NCBI RefSeq assembly: GCF_024713945.1
Contig: NC_134678.1
Coordinates: forward strand, 930,001 to 994,000
Direction of reading: 5' to 3'
DNA length: 64,000 nucleotides
Source: Dermatophagoides farinae
Taxonomy: Eukaryota; Arthropoda; Arachnida; Sarcoptiformes; Pyroglyphidae
This document shows positions 27,201-38,100 of this stretch, in pieces (position 1 is the stretch's first letter; every line of letters starts with the position of its first letter). The position numbers were made by a program, and so were the translations under genes. The notes beneath the pieces are model-generated. The model saw only the letters and a program-made list of their open reading frames with translations. It was not told the DNA's origin and ran no database searches.

Positions 27201-29928
27201 TTTTTCCATCATCAAACAATGCTTCACATTCAACAATAAATATTGTTGAAAATAGTGTCAACGAAAATCAACAATCAAATGTCGAACATAGTCCGAACAA
27301 AACATTTATGGATCGACTACATGCATCAGCTAAATCATCACGTCAACATAAAGATCAACGATTATCTGTTATTGGTGAAAGTTTGCCATACATTATTCGT
27401 GATAAGGAAAGTAATTTATTTCAACGTTCTCAAGGGAATCATCATCTATGCTATAATGAACCCAAGCCAATCATTTTGGGCAAATCTCCGGACAAATGCC
27501 GGTTAATGGTCAAAGAAAATTCTTGGGAATCTAGCGAGCCAATCACTAATAATAATAATAATAATAATCCAAGAGGAATTGAACTCAATCCAACAACAAT
27601 AAAAACTTTGTTGATTGGCACGAATATTATTGAAAAAACAAATCCAAATGATCTATTTACTGGTGATGATTCTGGCAAAAAATTACAGCATAATTTCTAT
27701 TTTGATGATGATGCACTTTTAAATATAAAATCACAAGCTATCGAAAGGGAAAAACAACGGAATATTTTCTCTCCAGCCATGTCTCGTTGTACGGCATTTT
27801 CAGTGGCCGATTCAACTAAAGCTACAATAGAATCAGCGGAAAGTTTGAATAAACTTTTAGTTGATGGTGATGATGATGTTGATGATGTTGGTAAAAATCG
27901 CCAACAGGATGAATCATCATCAATCTATAATATTTCATCCAATTCTTCGAATCAAAGTTGTCAATATGGACAGATAATCAAGAAAAACTATACAAAAGAA
28001 TGTATTGAGAATAACTTTTATAATAATGATAATAATCGTAGCCGAAATCTTGCCATCAAAAGTTTCCAGAATAATAATAAAAAACGGAATTTATTCAATA
28101 TTGATTTCCCAATGGATGATTTGGTTTATAGAAATTATCGAAACGATGACGATAATAATAGACAAAAATCCATTGAAAATAATCAACAACAACGAATTCA
28201 TCATCACCAACAAAATGCAATGAAAAGAATGTCATATCAACATTTCATTGGTGGTCAAGAGCCAACTAAATCCTATTTTGCACAACAACAACAACAACGT
28301 AATCATTATCAAGCACATAATTCTCCATTGATTGTACATCGATTTTATCATATAGATTCTGGGCCAGACAATATTGGACAGCGTCAATCATCATCATCGC
28401 CATTATTGATGAACAGTTGTGTTAACAACAATGACAAGGCCAATTTTCAATCGGACAATCGTAAAATTGTCAAGTGTAAACCAATGGAAAATCAATTGAA
28501 TCGTTATCATTTATCGGATAAAAATTTCAATTATAAACAACAAGAACAACCACAATTTTCAATTTCAAATAAAAGTGATGATAATAGTAGTAGTGAAGAT
28601 GATATGAATTCTGTAGCCGCTTTTGTTGGAAAAACAACAACAAGTATACCGCCGCCGCTTCTGTGAATCAAAAATTGAATCAACAACAACAACGATTCAA
28701 TCTCACAATGGCGAACAACAGTAATGATCAGTATGGAAAAATTCGAAAAAAACTTTCACCAATGGAAAATGTGGGCCAATCTATTGATAATAAACCACAG
28801 CAAAACCGCATTTTTTCTCCTAGTTCAAATTCATCACAATCAATGGATTGTTCACAAGTTTCAAATTTAATTTATGATAATGATCAATTTAAGCCACCAA
28901 AATGTTTGAATGCCGATGAAATGAACAAAATTAATAGACGTTTTGATCGTATTAGAAATCCAACAAATGAAACGGTTAGCCATTTTGATGATAATGCCAA
29001 TTTGATATCATCGAGCATCCCAAATTATTCGCCTGATGATGATAGTGATAATCATAGAAATGTTTCTTTCATTGAAAATACACGGCCAGATTATGAATCT
29101 GATGATTCTTATTATGCAGAAGATGAAAATGATGATCATGTTAATAATAATAATAATAATAATTTCTCGCCAATAAATAGACATCAATTTATCAGTGATA
29201 ATGAATCAAATTCTAAACATCGAACATCCAAAACTCATGATTGTTCAATGGATGTTACGTTGTTAGAACAATCAATGACAACTACGACAAATGCTACGGA
29301 AACTTTTGCTGCAAATAATGAAAATCTAACCGAAGATGATGGTGGTTATCTTGATAATGGTGCCATTAGTGATCTTAATTCAATGTTCAATGAATGTCCA
29401 GATAGCCGTATGGAAGATTTTGATCGAGATTTTGAACCATTTCGACACAACAATCATTCATTTATAAGACCACTTCGTTCTATAGAAGATATTCTACTAA
29501 ATGATTGTGATGATGGTGAAAGTATGATTTCGATTGATAAATCTTCAAGTGTACATGAAACAACCGATTGTACAAGTGAATTTTTATATGATTCAGATGC
29601 AGCATTCAATCAACAGGCAACAGGTTTTATTGATACATCAACATCGAATATTATTTCCAATAATAATCATGATAAATTATTGGTAACCGATTTGGATAGT
29701 CTTGAAAGTCATTTTGGTTTGCCATTGTTACAAAACGATAATCAACCAATCGATGATAATCGATTATCACCATCATCATCTAAACATCATCATGATTCAA
29801 AATGTTCATTCGACATCAATATGAATCATCATCATAATAATAATAATAATAATAACCAAACAATTCATTCAGATATTGTAATGGCCAATAATCATCAAGA
29901 TGAAAATAGAAATGAAATTAATGTTTAA
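21248..29928 (+). CDS. rut: Ca2+/calmodulin-type adenylyl cyclase (rutabaga/ADCY1)
   Basis: This membrane enzyme makes cAMP from ATP. Exons: 21248-21928, 23049-23688, 23809-23984, 24525-24797, 24919-25217, 25280-25364, 25448-25543, 25634-25896, 25988-26228, 26289-26435, 26504-26878 and 26966-29928. An in-frame TAA lies 12 nt before the ATG. Two six-helix membrane bundles alternate with catalytic domains C1 and C2. C1 carries both metal-binding aspartates (FADIVGFT about 323, ILGDCYYC about 367). C2 has the adenine-contacting lysine ([15 protein letters not shown]) and the [13 protein letters not shown] motif. The C1b basic helix ([21 protein letters not shown]) matches the calmodulin site of ADCY1. 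After C2 comes a tail of about 970 residues, disordered and rich in N, D, Q and S, as in arthropod Rutabaga. The intron at 25218-25279 is GC-AG. The last exon needs a one-base shift between 28603 and 28663, where TGA ends the first frame and the next frame stays open to 29928. Confidence 0.93.
25218..25279 (+). other. GC-AG intron of the adenylyl cyclase gene
   Basis: Only the donor AA|GCAAGT, paired with the acceptor GATTACAG, gives a phase that restores the fifth-to-seventh transmembrane reading frame ([12 protein letters not shown]). The GT four bases further downstream gives phase 0 and a non-membrane reading. GCAAGT is the usual consensus for GC-AG introns. Confidence 0.75.
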
Positions 29929-29992
29929 TTTTCACCACAAAATAATCATGTGATCTGTTTGTTTTTTTTCATTTTTTTTTGTATTTTTGTCG

Positions 29993-29998
29993 ATTAAA
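29993..29998 (+). terminator. Candidate poly(A) signal ATTAAA for rutabaga
   Basis: ATTAAA lies about 65 nt after the stop codon. The opposing RhoGAP gene ends about 190 nt further on, so the 3' untranslated regions must be short or overlap. Confidence 0.35.
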
Positions 29999-30071
29999 AC
30001 GCACATGGACAATCATTTCATTTTGTCGTTGTTGTTGTTGTTTAATTTTGATTTATAAATTAAAAAAAAAA

Positions 30072-30077
30072 TTTATT
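30072..30077 (-). terminator. Candidate poly(A) signal for the RhoGAP gene
   Basis: On the minus strand, AATAAA lies about 115 nt past the stop codon at 30191-30193. Confidence 0.4.
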
Positions 30078-30190
30078 TCTAACAAAAGAAAAATTTAAAT
30101 TGTTTAATCATCATCACTTTATATTAATCTTCGTTTTGAAAATTTTTTTTTTATACAAAAATCAAAATTGAATTGAATTGAATATAATCA

Positions 30191-33100
30191 TCATTCAAAA
30201 ATGGAATGATATTCTTGTAGTATAAAATCAATGATTTGACTTTGTTTCACCTGCAACATCATATCGACAACCAAATTATTTAAATCATTCATTTTACGTA
30301 TTAATGTTGGTCCGAAAACAATGGCCAAATTTTGTATATGCATTCGATTCTGTTTACTGTGTTTAGTTACCCTTGATGAATGTGGAAAAAAAAAACGAAA
30401 CGATTAATAATCGGTTAATCACCATTACAAAACTTTAAATTACCGAAGTAAATGTTCCATAATAAATTTCAATGTTTGATAATTTGGTTCCGGCAGATTA
30501 TTTATCAGATTTTTCAATAAATCAAGTTTAATTTTTTTATCATCGATTTCTGATGGATGGAAAAAAAATCAATCAATCAATGTTAAAATTGATTCAAGCA
30601 AAACACTGACCATTCAAATTAATAAGACTTTCGAATCGATCATATGGAAATAGTGGTTCTTTCATTTCACGAAAAAACATTTTCAATAATCCAGTAAGTA
30701 CATGAACATCTTGTTCTTTCCAAAGATTTTGATAATTTTCTTGATTTATTTCGAAACGTAATTTTTGTACTGTGGATAAATTTCCACAAGCTCTATAAAG
30801 ACCATCGGCTGTAATATCATTCTTTTCAATTGCTTGTACACATTCTTGAACAAATCTTGGTATTCGAGAATTTTCACGTAAACATATCAATTCTAATGTA
30901 CAGCCGAAAACATTTTCATCTTTTATGATGCCTTTCTCACGAAGACTTTCAAGTGGTGGACGTTTCTTTAGAAAATTCAATAAACGTTCACGTATCTTTT
31001 TTTTCTTATCATTAATTGATGGTGGTGATGGATAGATGAAATTCGTAAAACCACTAATTGTACTAGATCCTTGCATTTGAAAATCTTTTATAACTGGCCG
31101 ATTATCTATATTTTTTCGAAAAAAGAGAGGGTGAATTTTTGTTTTTGTGTTTATAAATATCATATATACTTTTCTGTGAACGAGATCTTCGAAATCCAGT
31201 ATCATCATTTCTTTTTATGAAATTTGTAATCGGTATCTATAATTGATCAATCAATCAAGAAAAAGATCAATAACAATTTTGTTGTCACAATTCAAAAAAA
31301 AACTCACCAATTCATTTATACATTTATGTATACATTCTTTCCAATGATAACTTTTTTCACGATCATCATCTTGAATTAATGTTTCACAGTCAAATGTAAT
31401 TAATTTGAAACAATTTTTTCTACTCGATTCATTTGAACACCATTCAACATTTGCATCAGTCAATGCGATAATGAAATCTGGTTTATGGGACTTTTAAAAA
31501 GAAAAAAAAAATATAAAACAAAGAAAATCCACAAATATTCAACATACCGAAAGCATATTTTTTTGATCTTTAAAAAAATACAGATAATGTTTTGTCAGCA
31601 CGGCATATGATTGGGTCCAATTTTTTCTTTTTGATTTGCCAGAAATTTTTGTTCGTGTTTGAACAAGATAATCACGTAATATAACCTGTTGATTGATTGT
31701 TTCATAAATTTGAAAATTTAGAATTTTTTTTTGTTTGTTATTGTTACATACATCAGAAACATCCAATTCATTTTTAGGTGGTGGCAGAAATTCTTTATAA
31801 TCTTGAAATGGACGAGAATGTTTAAATTTTCCAGAAACTTTAATACCTGTTGTTAGACGAATAACAACAAGAAAAAAACAATTTGTTAAAATCATCATCA
31901 TTATTCAATCAATCAATCAAACATTTGTATCGTATTTATACCTTGATTTGAATTATTCAACGATGATGGCGAAATCATTGCTACTGAATGTGCTTTAATA
32001 TTTCGATCATTGTTGATGATCCTGATGTTATTACTCTGATTATTGATGACATTCATATCTATAACAGAAAATGAAAAAAAAGAAATTATACAGTCATGTA
32101 TCGAATTTATGAATGTTGATAATTTAATAAATCATATCATTGATTTATTTATCGATTGATTAATTTACTTACATTTATGATTTTCATTTTCATCGGAGAA
32201 ATCCTATCATGTTTTTTTTCGTTTTCAATGAGAAAAAAATAATAAAAATCGATAAAGATTTTAACATGGCAACAACAACAGCAGCAAAAGAAAAAAAAAG
32301 TAGAAAACACCCTTGAAGATAAATCAATACCCACCTCATCGGTTTCTTCTTTTGGTCGAATCGATCGAATTAAACGATTCGAATTGGCCGAATCAATCAT
32401 CGTCATCATCATTGCATTATTCATTTGTATTCGATTTGATGTTGCCGAAGCAGCAGCATCAACAGCAGTAATAGTGGCCATTGTTTCTTGATGATTTTCC
32501 TGTAGATATATTCTTCCTTTATCATCTTTTCCACAGAACCACTGCAAAAAAATGAACAAAAAAAAGAAATAATAATTATTGATTATTGATTAAAAAAAAA
32601 GTTAATTTGAATTTGATCGAAAAAACGTGGACACAAACAAACAAAGTGAATGAATGAAAAACCTTTTCAAATTCTTCTTGTGTAAAAAGATGTCCATCTT
32701 CACCAAGAATTGGTGAAAAATTATCAAAATTTAAATGATGATTATGATTATTCGATTCTAAACTTTGAGCAATATCATAGAAAGATTTGGATAATTCATC
32801 CAATGATAATGAAATATTTTGTCTACGCAGATTATTTGACATTTTTTTTTAATTTGATTGAATTGCTATTATTATTATTGTTGTTGTTGTTTGGATTAGA
32901 GAAAAACCAAAAGTTTTTTTTTTGGTTTATGCAAACAATTCAACTTTTAGGATTAATAAATGAAAAAATCAGACCAAATTGACAAAAACAAATTATTTTT
33001 ATTTCCTATTTTTGAACACACAAACACTGCATTGAGTGAGTTAGTGTGTGTGTGTGTGCATAGACAGCACCCTAATTTGTCGTTTTCGCTAACGGATATT

Positions 33101-34781
33101 GAATTCTAATTGTCGGTTTTTTTTCTGCCTGAATGATATGTTCATTTGAACAAAAATGAAAACAAATTGTCCTCATTCATTTCTGGCCAAAAAGAAAAAA
33201 AAATACATGCTATATAATAATGTTTTTTGTATAATTGAAAAAATTGATTATTTTAAATTGATTTCAATAGAAAAAAAACATTGTAAAAAAAATCACCTAC
33301 TTTTTTACCAGAATTATCGACAAGAAAATAGCCAATATTATTATTGGTCATCGTTCGATCATCATCAATATCATTATGAATGATATATGGTTGCCATTCA
33401 TTTGGTGGATGTTGATTTAATAATTTTGCTATAATAATTAATGGATTTTGTTGCTGTTGTTGTTGTTCATCGTGATCATCTAATAATGTTGATGATGGTT
33501 GCAGCTGTGGCGGCATCTGTGATGATATCGTTTGATTGCCATTATCATTACCATTAATAATCGTTGGCTTTATTCGTTTAATAATTTTTGATGATTTATT
33601 GAAACTAGCATTTCTTCGTAAATTGGCTAATAATAGATCATCATCATTGAAATTTTGTACAATTTTTTTCACCCGATTACTTAAAAATATTTCACTATCA
33701 CTATCATAATGTTCTTTTGATGATGGTCTTGTAGTAATGTTTCTATTTTTGATCTTTCTACCATCGAATTGTCGTTGTGTTGTTGTTGTTGTTGTTTTTG
33801 TTGATGTTCAGCTTGTCGAAAATCATGTTCATCAATTTTTGTGGTTATTGTTGTCCGCCGTGGTGGTTTCCACGATGTAATATTATCACGTGAATTGTAA
33901 TAGAAAAACCGGCCATTTTCATCATAATATTCTAGCCAATGATCACAGATCCATCGATTCATTCGAACATTTGCATCAAAAATTGATGGTGGTGATGATT
34001 TTTTAAACATTTCATCATCATTATTATTATGATGATGATTATGATTATGATTATCAATCATTCCATAAATTGGTAGATTAACATATAATGGTGTTTTATC
34101 ATTATTATTATTACGATATTTTCTTGGTTTTATAGCTGGAATTTTACCAATTGTTGTGATTGATGTTTGATGATTATGATCATGATTATTACCACCATTA
34201 TAATAATGTTCTAAATCAATTGCATCCAACAATGATTCATGACTAGATGATTCGAATGCTTCATCCGATTCTCTTTCTTCATCATCATCATCATGTTCGA
34301 CTATTTTCATCCTATTCATATCAATTGTGGACATTTTTGTCGCCATAGTCGTTGTTGTTGGTGAAATTATCATTTTCGAATGATTATGATGATGATGATA
34401 ATGACGATGATCATTCAACATTTCCGTCTTTGAAATTAATGATGATGATGAAGATGCAGATGATGATAATGTATGTTGATGATCATTATTCTTCTCTTCT
34501 TCTTGTCGACAATAATCTTGTTGTAAAATTATATGTGATGATGGTACAAGTAAATAATTGTTTTCACCTTTCACTTTCGATGACAATGATTTCGATGATG
34601 ATGTTGACGATGATGATGCTGATGACAACGAATTATTATGATGATTTGGATCAAAACGCCACCATTTATCATCAATTTTATCAATTAAAATTAAATGATC
34701 ACCTTTTTTCAGATCAACAATTAAATGATTATCAGATGAATAACTGAAATCATGTGTCAGTATTGCTTGTATTGATTTCAT
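30191..34781 (-). CDS. ARHGAP12: SH3-WW-PH RhoGAP of the ARHGAP12/15/27 family
   Basis: These proteins stimulate GTP hydrolysis on Rac/Cdc42-type GTPases at membranes and junctions. Minus-strand exons: 34781-33301 (A, long form), 32842-32663 (B, alternative start), 32541-32335, 32203-32173, 32058-31942, 31846-31752, 31685-31548, 31490-31308, 31236-31170, 31105-30611, 30549-30444 and 30371-30191. Exon A encodes an N-terminal SH3 (DLKKGDHLILIDKIDDKWWR) and a WW domain (DHWLEYYDENGRFFYYN followed by TSWKPPRR). Common exons encode a degenerate WW, a PH domain (KRKNWTQSYAVLTKHYLYFF) and RhoGAP, with the arginine finger in GLYRACGN and a C-terminal NRMHIQNLAIVFGPTL. The form starting at exon B is a clean 599 residues. 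The long form would be about 1033, but exon A has a one-base deletion in a CAA tract near 33778 that must be bridged. An in-frame ATG at 34826 also exists. I prefer 34781, just before the SH3. Confidence 0.88.
32663..32842 (-). other. Alternative first coding exon of the RhoGAP gene
   Basis: The exon opens with ATG in a good context (eight A's before it), has an in-frame TAA immediately upstream, and has no acceptor compatible with exon A. It ends in phase 0 at AAG|GTTTTT and joins the exon at 32541. It therefore looks like a promoter-specific first exon giving a short ARHGAP15-like isoform without SH3 and the first WW. Its last residues (GHLFTQEEFEK) resemble the WW-like segment of vertebrate ARHGAP12. 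The donor is weak. Confidence 0.6.
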
Positions 34782-35427
34782 GTGAATTTTTTTTTTTTTT
34801 GTATGTTGTTTATATATGAAAATCAAATGAAAAAAACAACAAGAAAATTTAACACAACAAAAACAAATCTAAAATTGAGTCTTAAAGGTAATTGATGATG
34901 ATGATGATGATGATGATGATAAAAAAAGACACACATCAGCGTAATAAGTTTTTTTTTCAAAAAAAATCTCTCTTTCTCTTTCTTATCATATAGATCACAA
35001 ATACCCAAATACAGATTTAATTGACTGGCATTTTTTTTTCTCTGGAATGAATCATAACAACAGTGATGTTGTTGGATTATGGAGAGAAACAAAAAAAAAA
35101 CACCGATAACGATATGCAATCAAAAAAAAAAAAAAAAAAAAAAGAAAATGGTAAGTTGTGTAGATGAAATTGAGGATTTTTTTTCTGTTTCTGTTTTTCA
35201 ATTTCGTTTTTTCTGTGTTCATAATTATCAATTATTATTGATCATCGATGATGATGATAGAAGCTAATCATGTAGATTATTATGTAATAATCACCAAAAA
35301 GAAAACAAATTCATTCATGTTCAAAGCGAAACGAAAAAAAAATCGATCAAATCGTGATCAAACAAACACCACACACTATAATAACAACAGCAAGCATACG
35401 CTCACATACAAAACAATATTTTTTTTA

Positions 35428-35455
35428 TTTTTTTTTTTTTTTTTTTTTTTTTTTT
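35428..35455. repeat. Poly(T) tract of 28
   Basis: An uninterrupted run of 28 T, among the longest homopolymers in the window. It follows ATTTTTTTA and could be an assembly length error. Confidence 0.8.
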
Positions 35456-36170
35456 GATTGACAAATATAGATCATCATCACCGAAGAAAACTGAATATCA
35501 AGACAAAAACAAAACAAAACGAACGTCTATAATGAACGTAAACACACACACATATGAAAAATCATCACCATAATAATAATAATAATTGTCATATATATAA
35601 TCAGAAGAAAACTTCAATCTTTTCCATTTTATATTTACTTTATTATACTTATTTTTTCGTGTTTTCTTTCTCTTTCGAAAAAAATAGACTGCCAGTTTGT
35701 TTGTAAGTATAGTTTTTCATCAATGATTTTTGTTTTTCACTCCCCAAAACACACATAAATCACCTATTTATATACATTTTTTGTTGTTGTTGTTGTTTTG
35801 TTGCATAATATAAATCTATATTCCATTTATGCATTGAAAGATTGTCAAAAAAAAAAAAAAAAAAATGAAAAAAAAATAACGAGAACAAAAGGAAAATGAA
35901 CATGAACGAAATGAGAATGGTTGATGAATAATATGGACGACGACGATATATAGTCATGTAGTAGTATTGTGCATATTGGATATTTGTATCACGACAACAA
36001 CAACAACAACAAGATGATGAAAAAGATTCCAAAACAAGATGAATTGAGAAAAATGAGAGAATTCACATTCAACAACAGAACATGAAAGAGTATCCCGATT
36101 AGATGATTAGTAAAGCAGAAAAAAAAATTGATTTACCATGAAAATGAGAGACGATATAACTAGATAGAGA

Positions 36171-36174
<4 letters not shown>

Positions 36175-36201
<27 letters not shown>

Positions 36202-36202
36202 A
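36175..36202. repeat. (AG)n microsatellite
   Basis: About 14 AG units in the divergent interval upstream of DDX49. A second GA tract occurs at about 37840-37861. Confidence 0.85.
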
Positions 36203-38100
36203 TGGAATAAAAAAAGATTGAGAGAATTGCACAATTTCAATGATGATGATGATGATGATCATAATACAATCATCGACATTTGTTTTAGATTTTTATTTCC
36301 ATTCAATGAATGAATGAATGAATGAATTGAATTGAATTGAAAGAAGAAACTTTCAAATATAACGGTAATTTTACCTGATGTTTCGCCTGAATTTTAAATG
36401 AAAACACACACACATACACACAAAGTGAAAAAAAAGAACAGCCATCAAACAACAGGTTGCAATGTAATTTTTGTGGTGGTGGTGGTGGTGGTGCTGGTGA
36501 TGGCATATATTTAATTTCTGGTTCTTTTTTTATATATATAAATTACATATATACACGGTTGAATGATTTTTTTTTTGTTTGTCGGTCGGTCGTTCTGTTA
36601 GTTTGGTTGTTTTTATTTCTCTTTTTTTATTCAATATTTGAATAGTGATTTTTTCTGGTTGTTGTTGTTGTTGATGTTGGCAGTCGCTAAAGAAAAAAAG
36701 AGTATCGCTGTTGTTGTTTTGGTAAATTTATCCTGAATTTATTGTGCCATGTCATGTCATGTCATGTGTCATCGGTGTGTGTGTTATGTCATGCACTGGT
36801 TTATCAATCGATTGGTTGATCGATCGATCGATCGTAGTTGAAGAAAATGAACGAAATTTTTTTCTTTTTTTTTGGTTTACTTATTCGGTACATCAATCTT
36901 ACCGGACGACGACGACTATATAATTTGATGTGATGGGATCTAAATTTTTTTTGTTGTTGTTGTTTTAAACATCAAAATGAACAAACGTCAATCCTTTCAA
37001 GTCTTATATGATGTGTATAGATTATGCTGCCAGGATACACACACAGAGACGAATTTTGGCTGAAAAATCAACATAATCTCTATGTGTGTATGAATGAAAT
37101 GAGAGAGAGAGAATCAAATTGTCAACTAAAAATCGACAGAAACACAAAATTAAATCGTTTGGGTTTCATTCGTTGATTTTTAATGACTAATTATCATCAT
37201 CATAATCATCATGATTATGATGATTATGACAGTTGGTTTATTGGTTGGTTGGTTGCCTAGATGACATATAGTGATGATGCTACTACTAATATTATATATA
37301 TGGTTGACAAGAACAAAACATCATTGGCATTTTTTTTATGGATTTGAATTTCGATGTCCTTTTCCTGATATATAATCTGCCAGTCATTGATTTTGATTTT
37401 GATTTTTTTTTCACAACATACAGGAAATTGACCTAAATATGAATGAATCAATAATTAATATTCTGTACGGTTATTTTCGGTTTTATTTTTTTCCATTTTT
37501 TTCTGTTTTTTTTTTTGCTCTCTCACTCACTTTCTTTCTCTCTCCCTCTCACACAGGCACACAACATGAGAGGTCTTTGACTTTCATCGGTCTATTTGTA
37601 AAAAAAAAAAAAAATAAAAAATCCACAGCTGAATGTCACACTGTGAATTGATATTGATTATGATGATGATGATGATGATAATAAATTTGCAATTAACGTT
37701 CAAATGATATCAATGATGTACAAGCACACCATGTATTTATCATTATCAATGAACCATATGAGTGATGATATTCATGAGAATTTTATTTTTAAACTCAACT
37801 TTTATGAACTTTTAATTTTATATGGTGCCGGCAAAGAGCAAGAGAGAGAGAGAGAGAGAGGGAAAAATTTGGGTTGAAAAAAAGATGTCAGCCATCTGTT
37901 TAATAATTGATTAATAACCAATCTATTTTTAAAAATTTTGAATTTTGGTGCACTTTTTTTTGTTGCTGTCATATATATACGTCCTTTATGAATGATGTGT
38001 GAAAATTCTTAAATTGAACACGTGTGTGTGTAAGATTGATATTTTTGTTTTTATGTTTTTTTTTTGTTTATTTTCGAATCATTTTATCAAATTAGAAAAA

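Larger units (their letters stand above)
34782..38100. other. Head-to-head interval between RhoGAP and DDX49
   Basis: A 3.3-kb divergent promoter interval. No coding exon is supportable; short frames are translations of T runs, GA and GGT repeats. It holds a T28 tract, GA tracts, a GATC run near 36820 and a perfect ATC-based inverted repeat at 37196-37224. A possible acceptor (CAAATTAG) sits a few bases before the DDX49 ATG, so a 5'-UTR intron is possible. Confidence 0.5.

Noticed and set aside
28620-28665. Programmed -1 ribosomal frameshift in rutabaga
   Set aside because: The A-rich stretch does not give an X XXY YYZ heptamer in the zero frame and no clear downstream structure is visible; a missing base or an intron is simpler.
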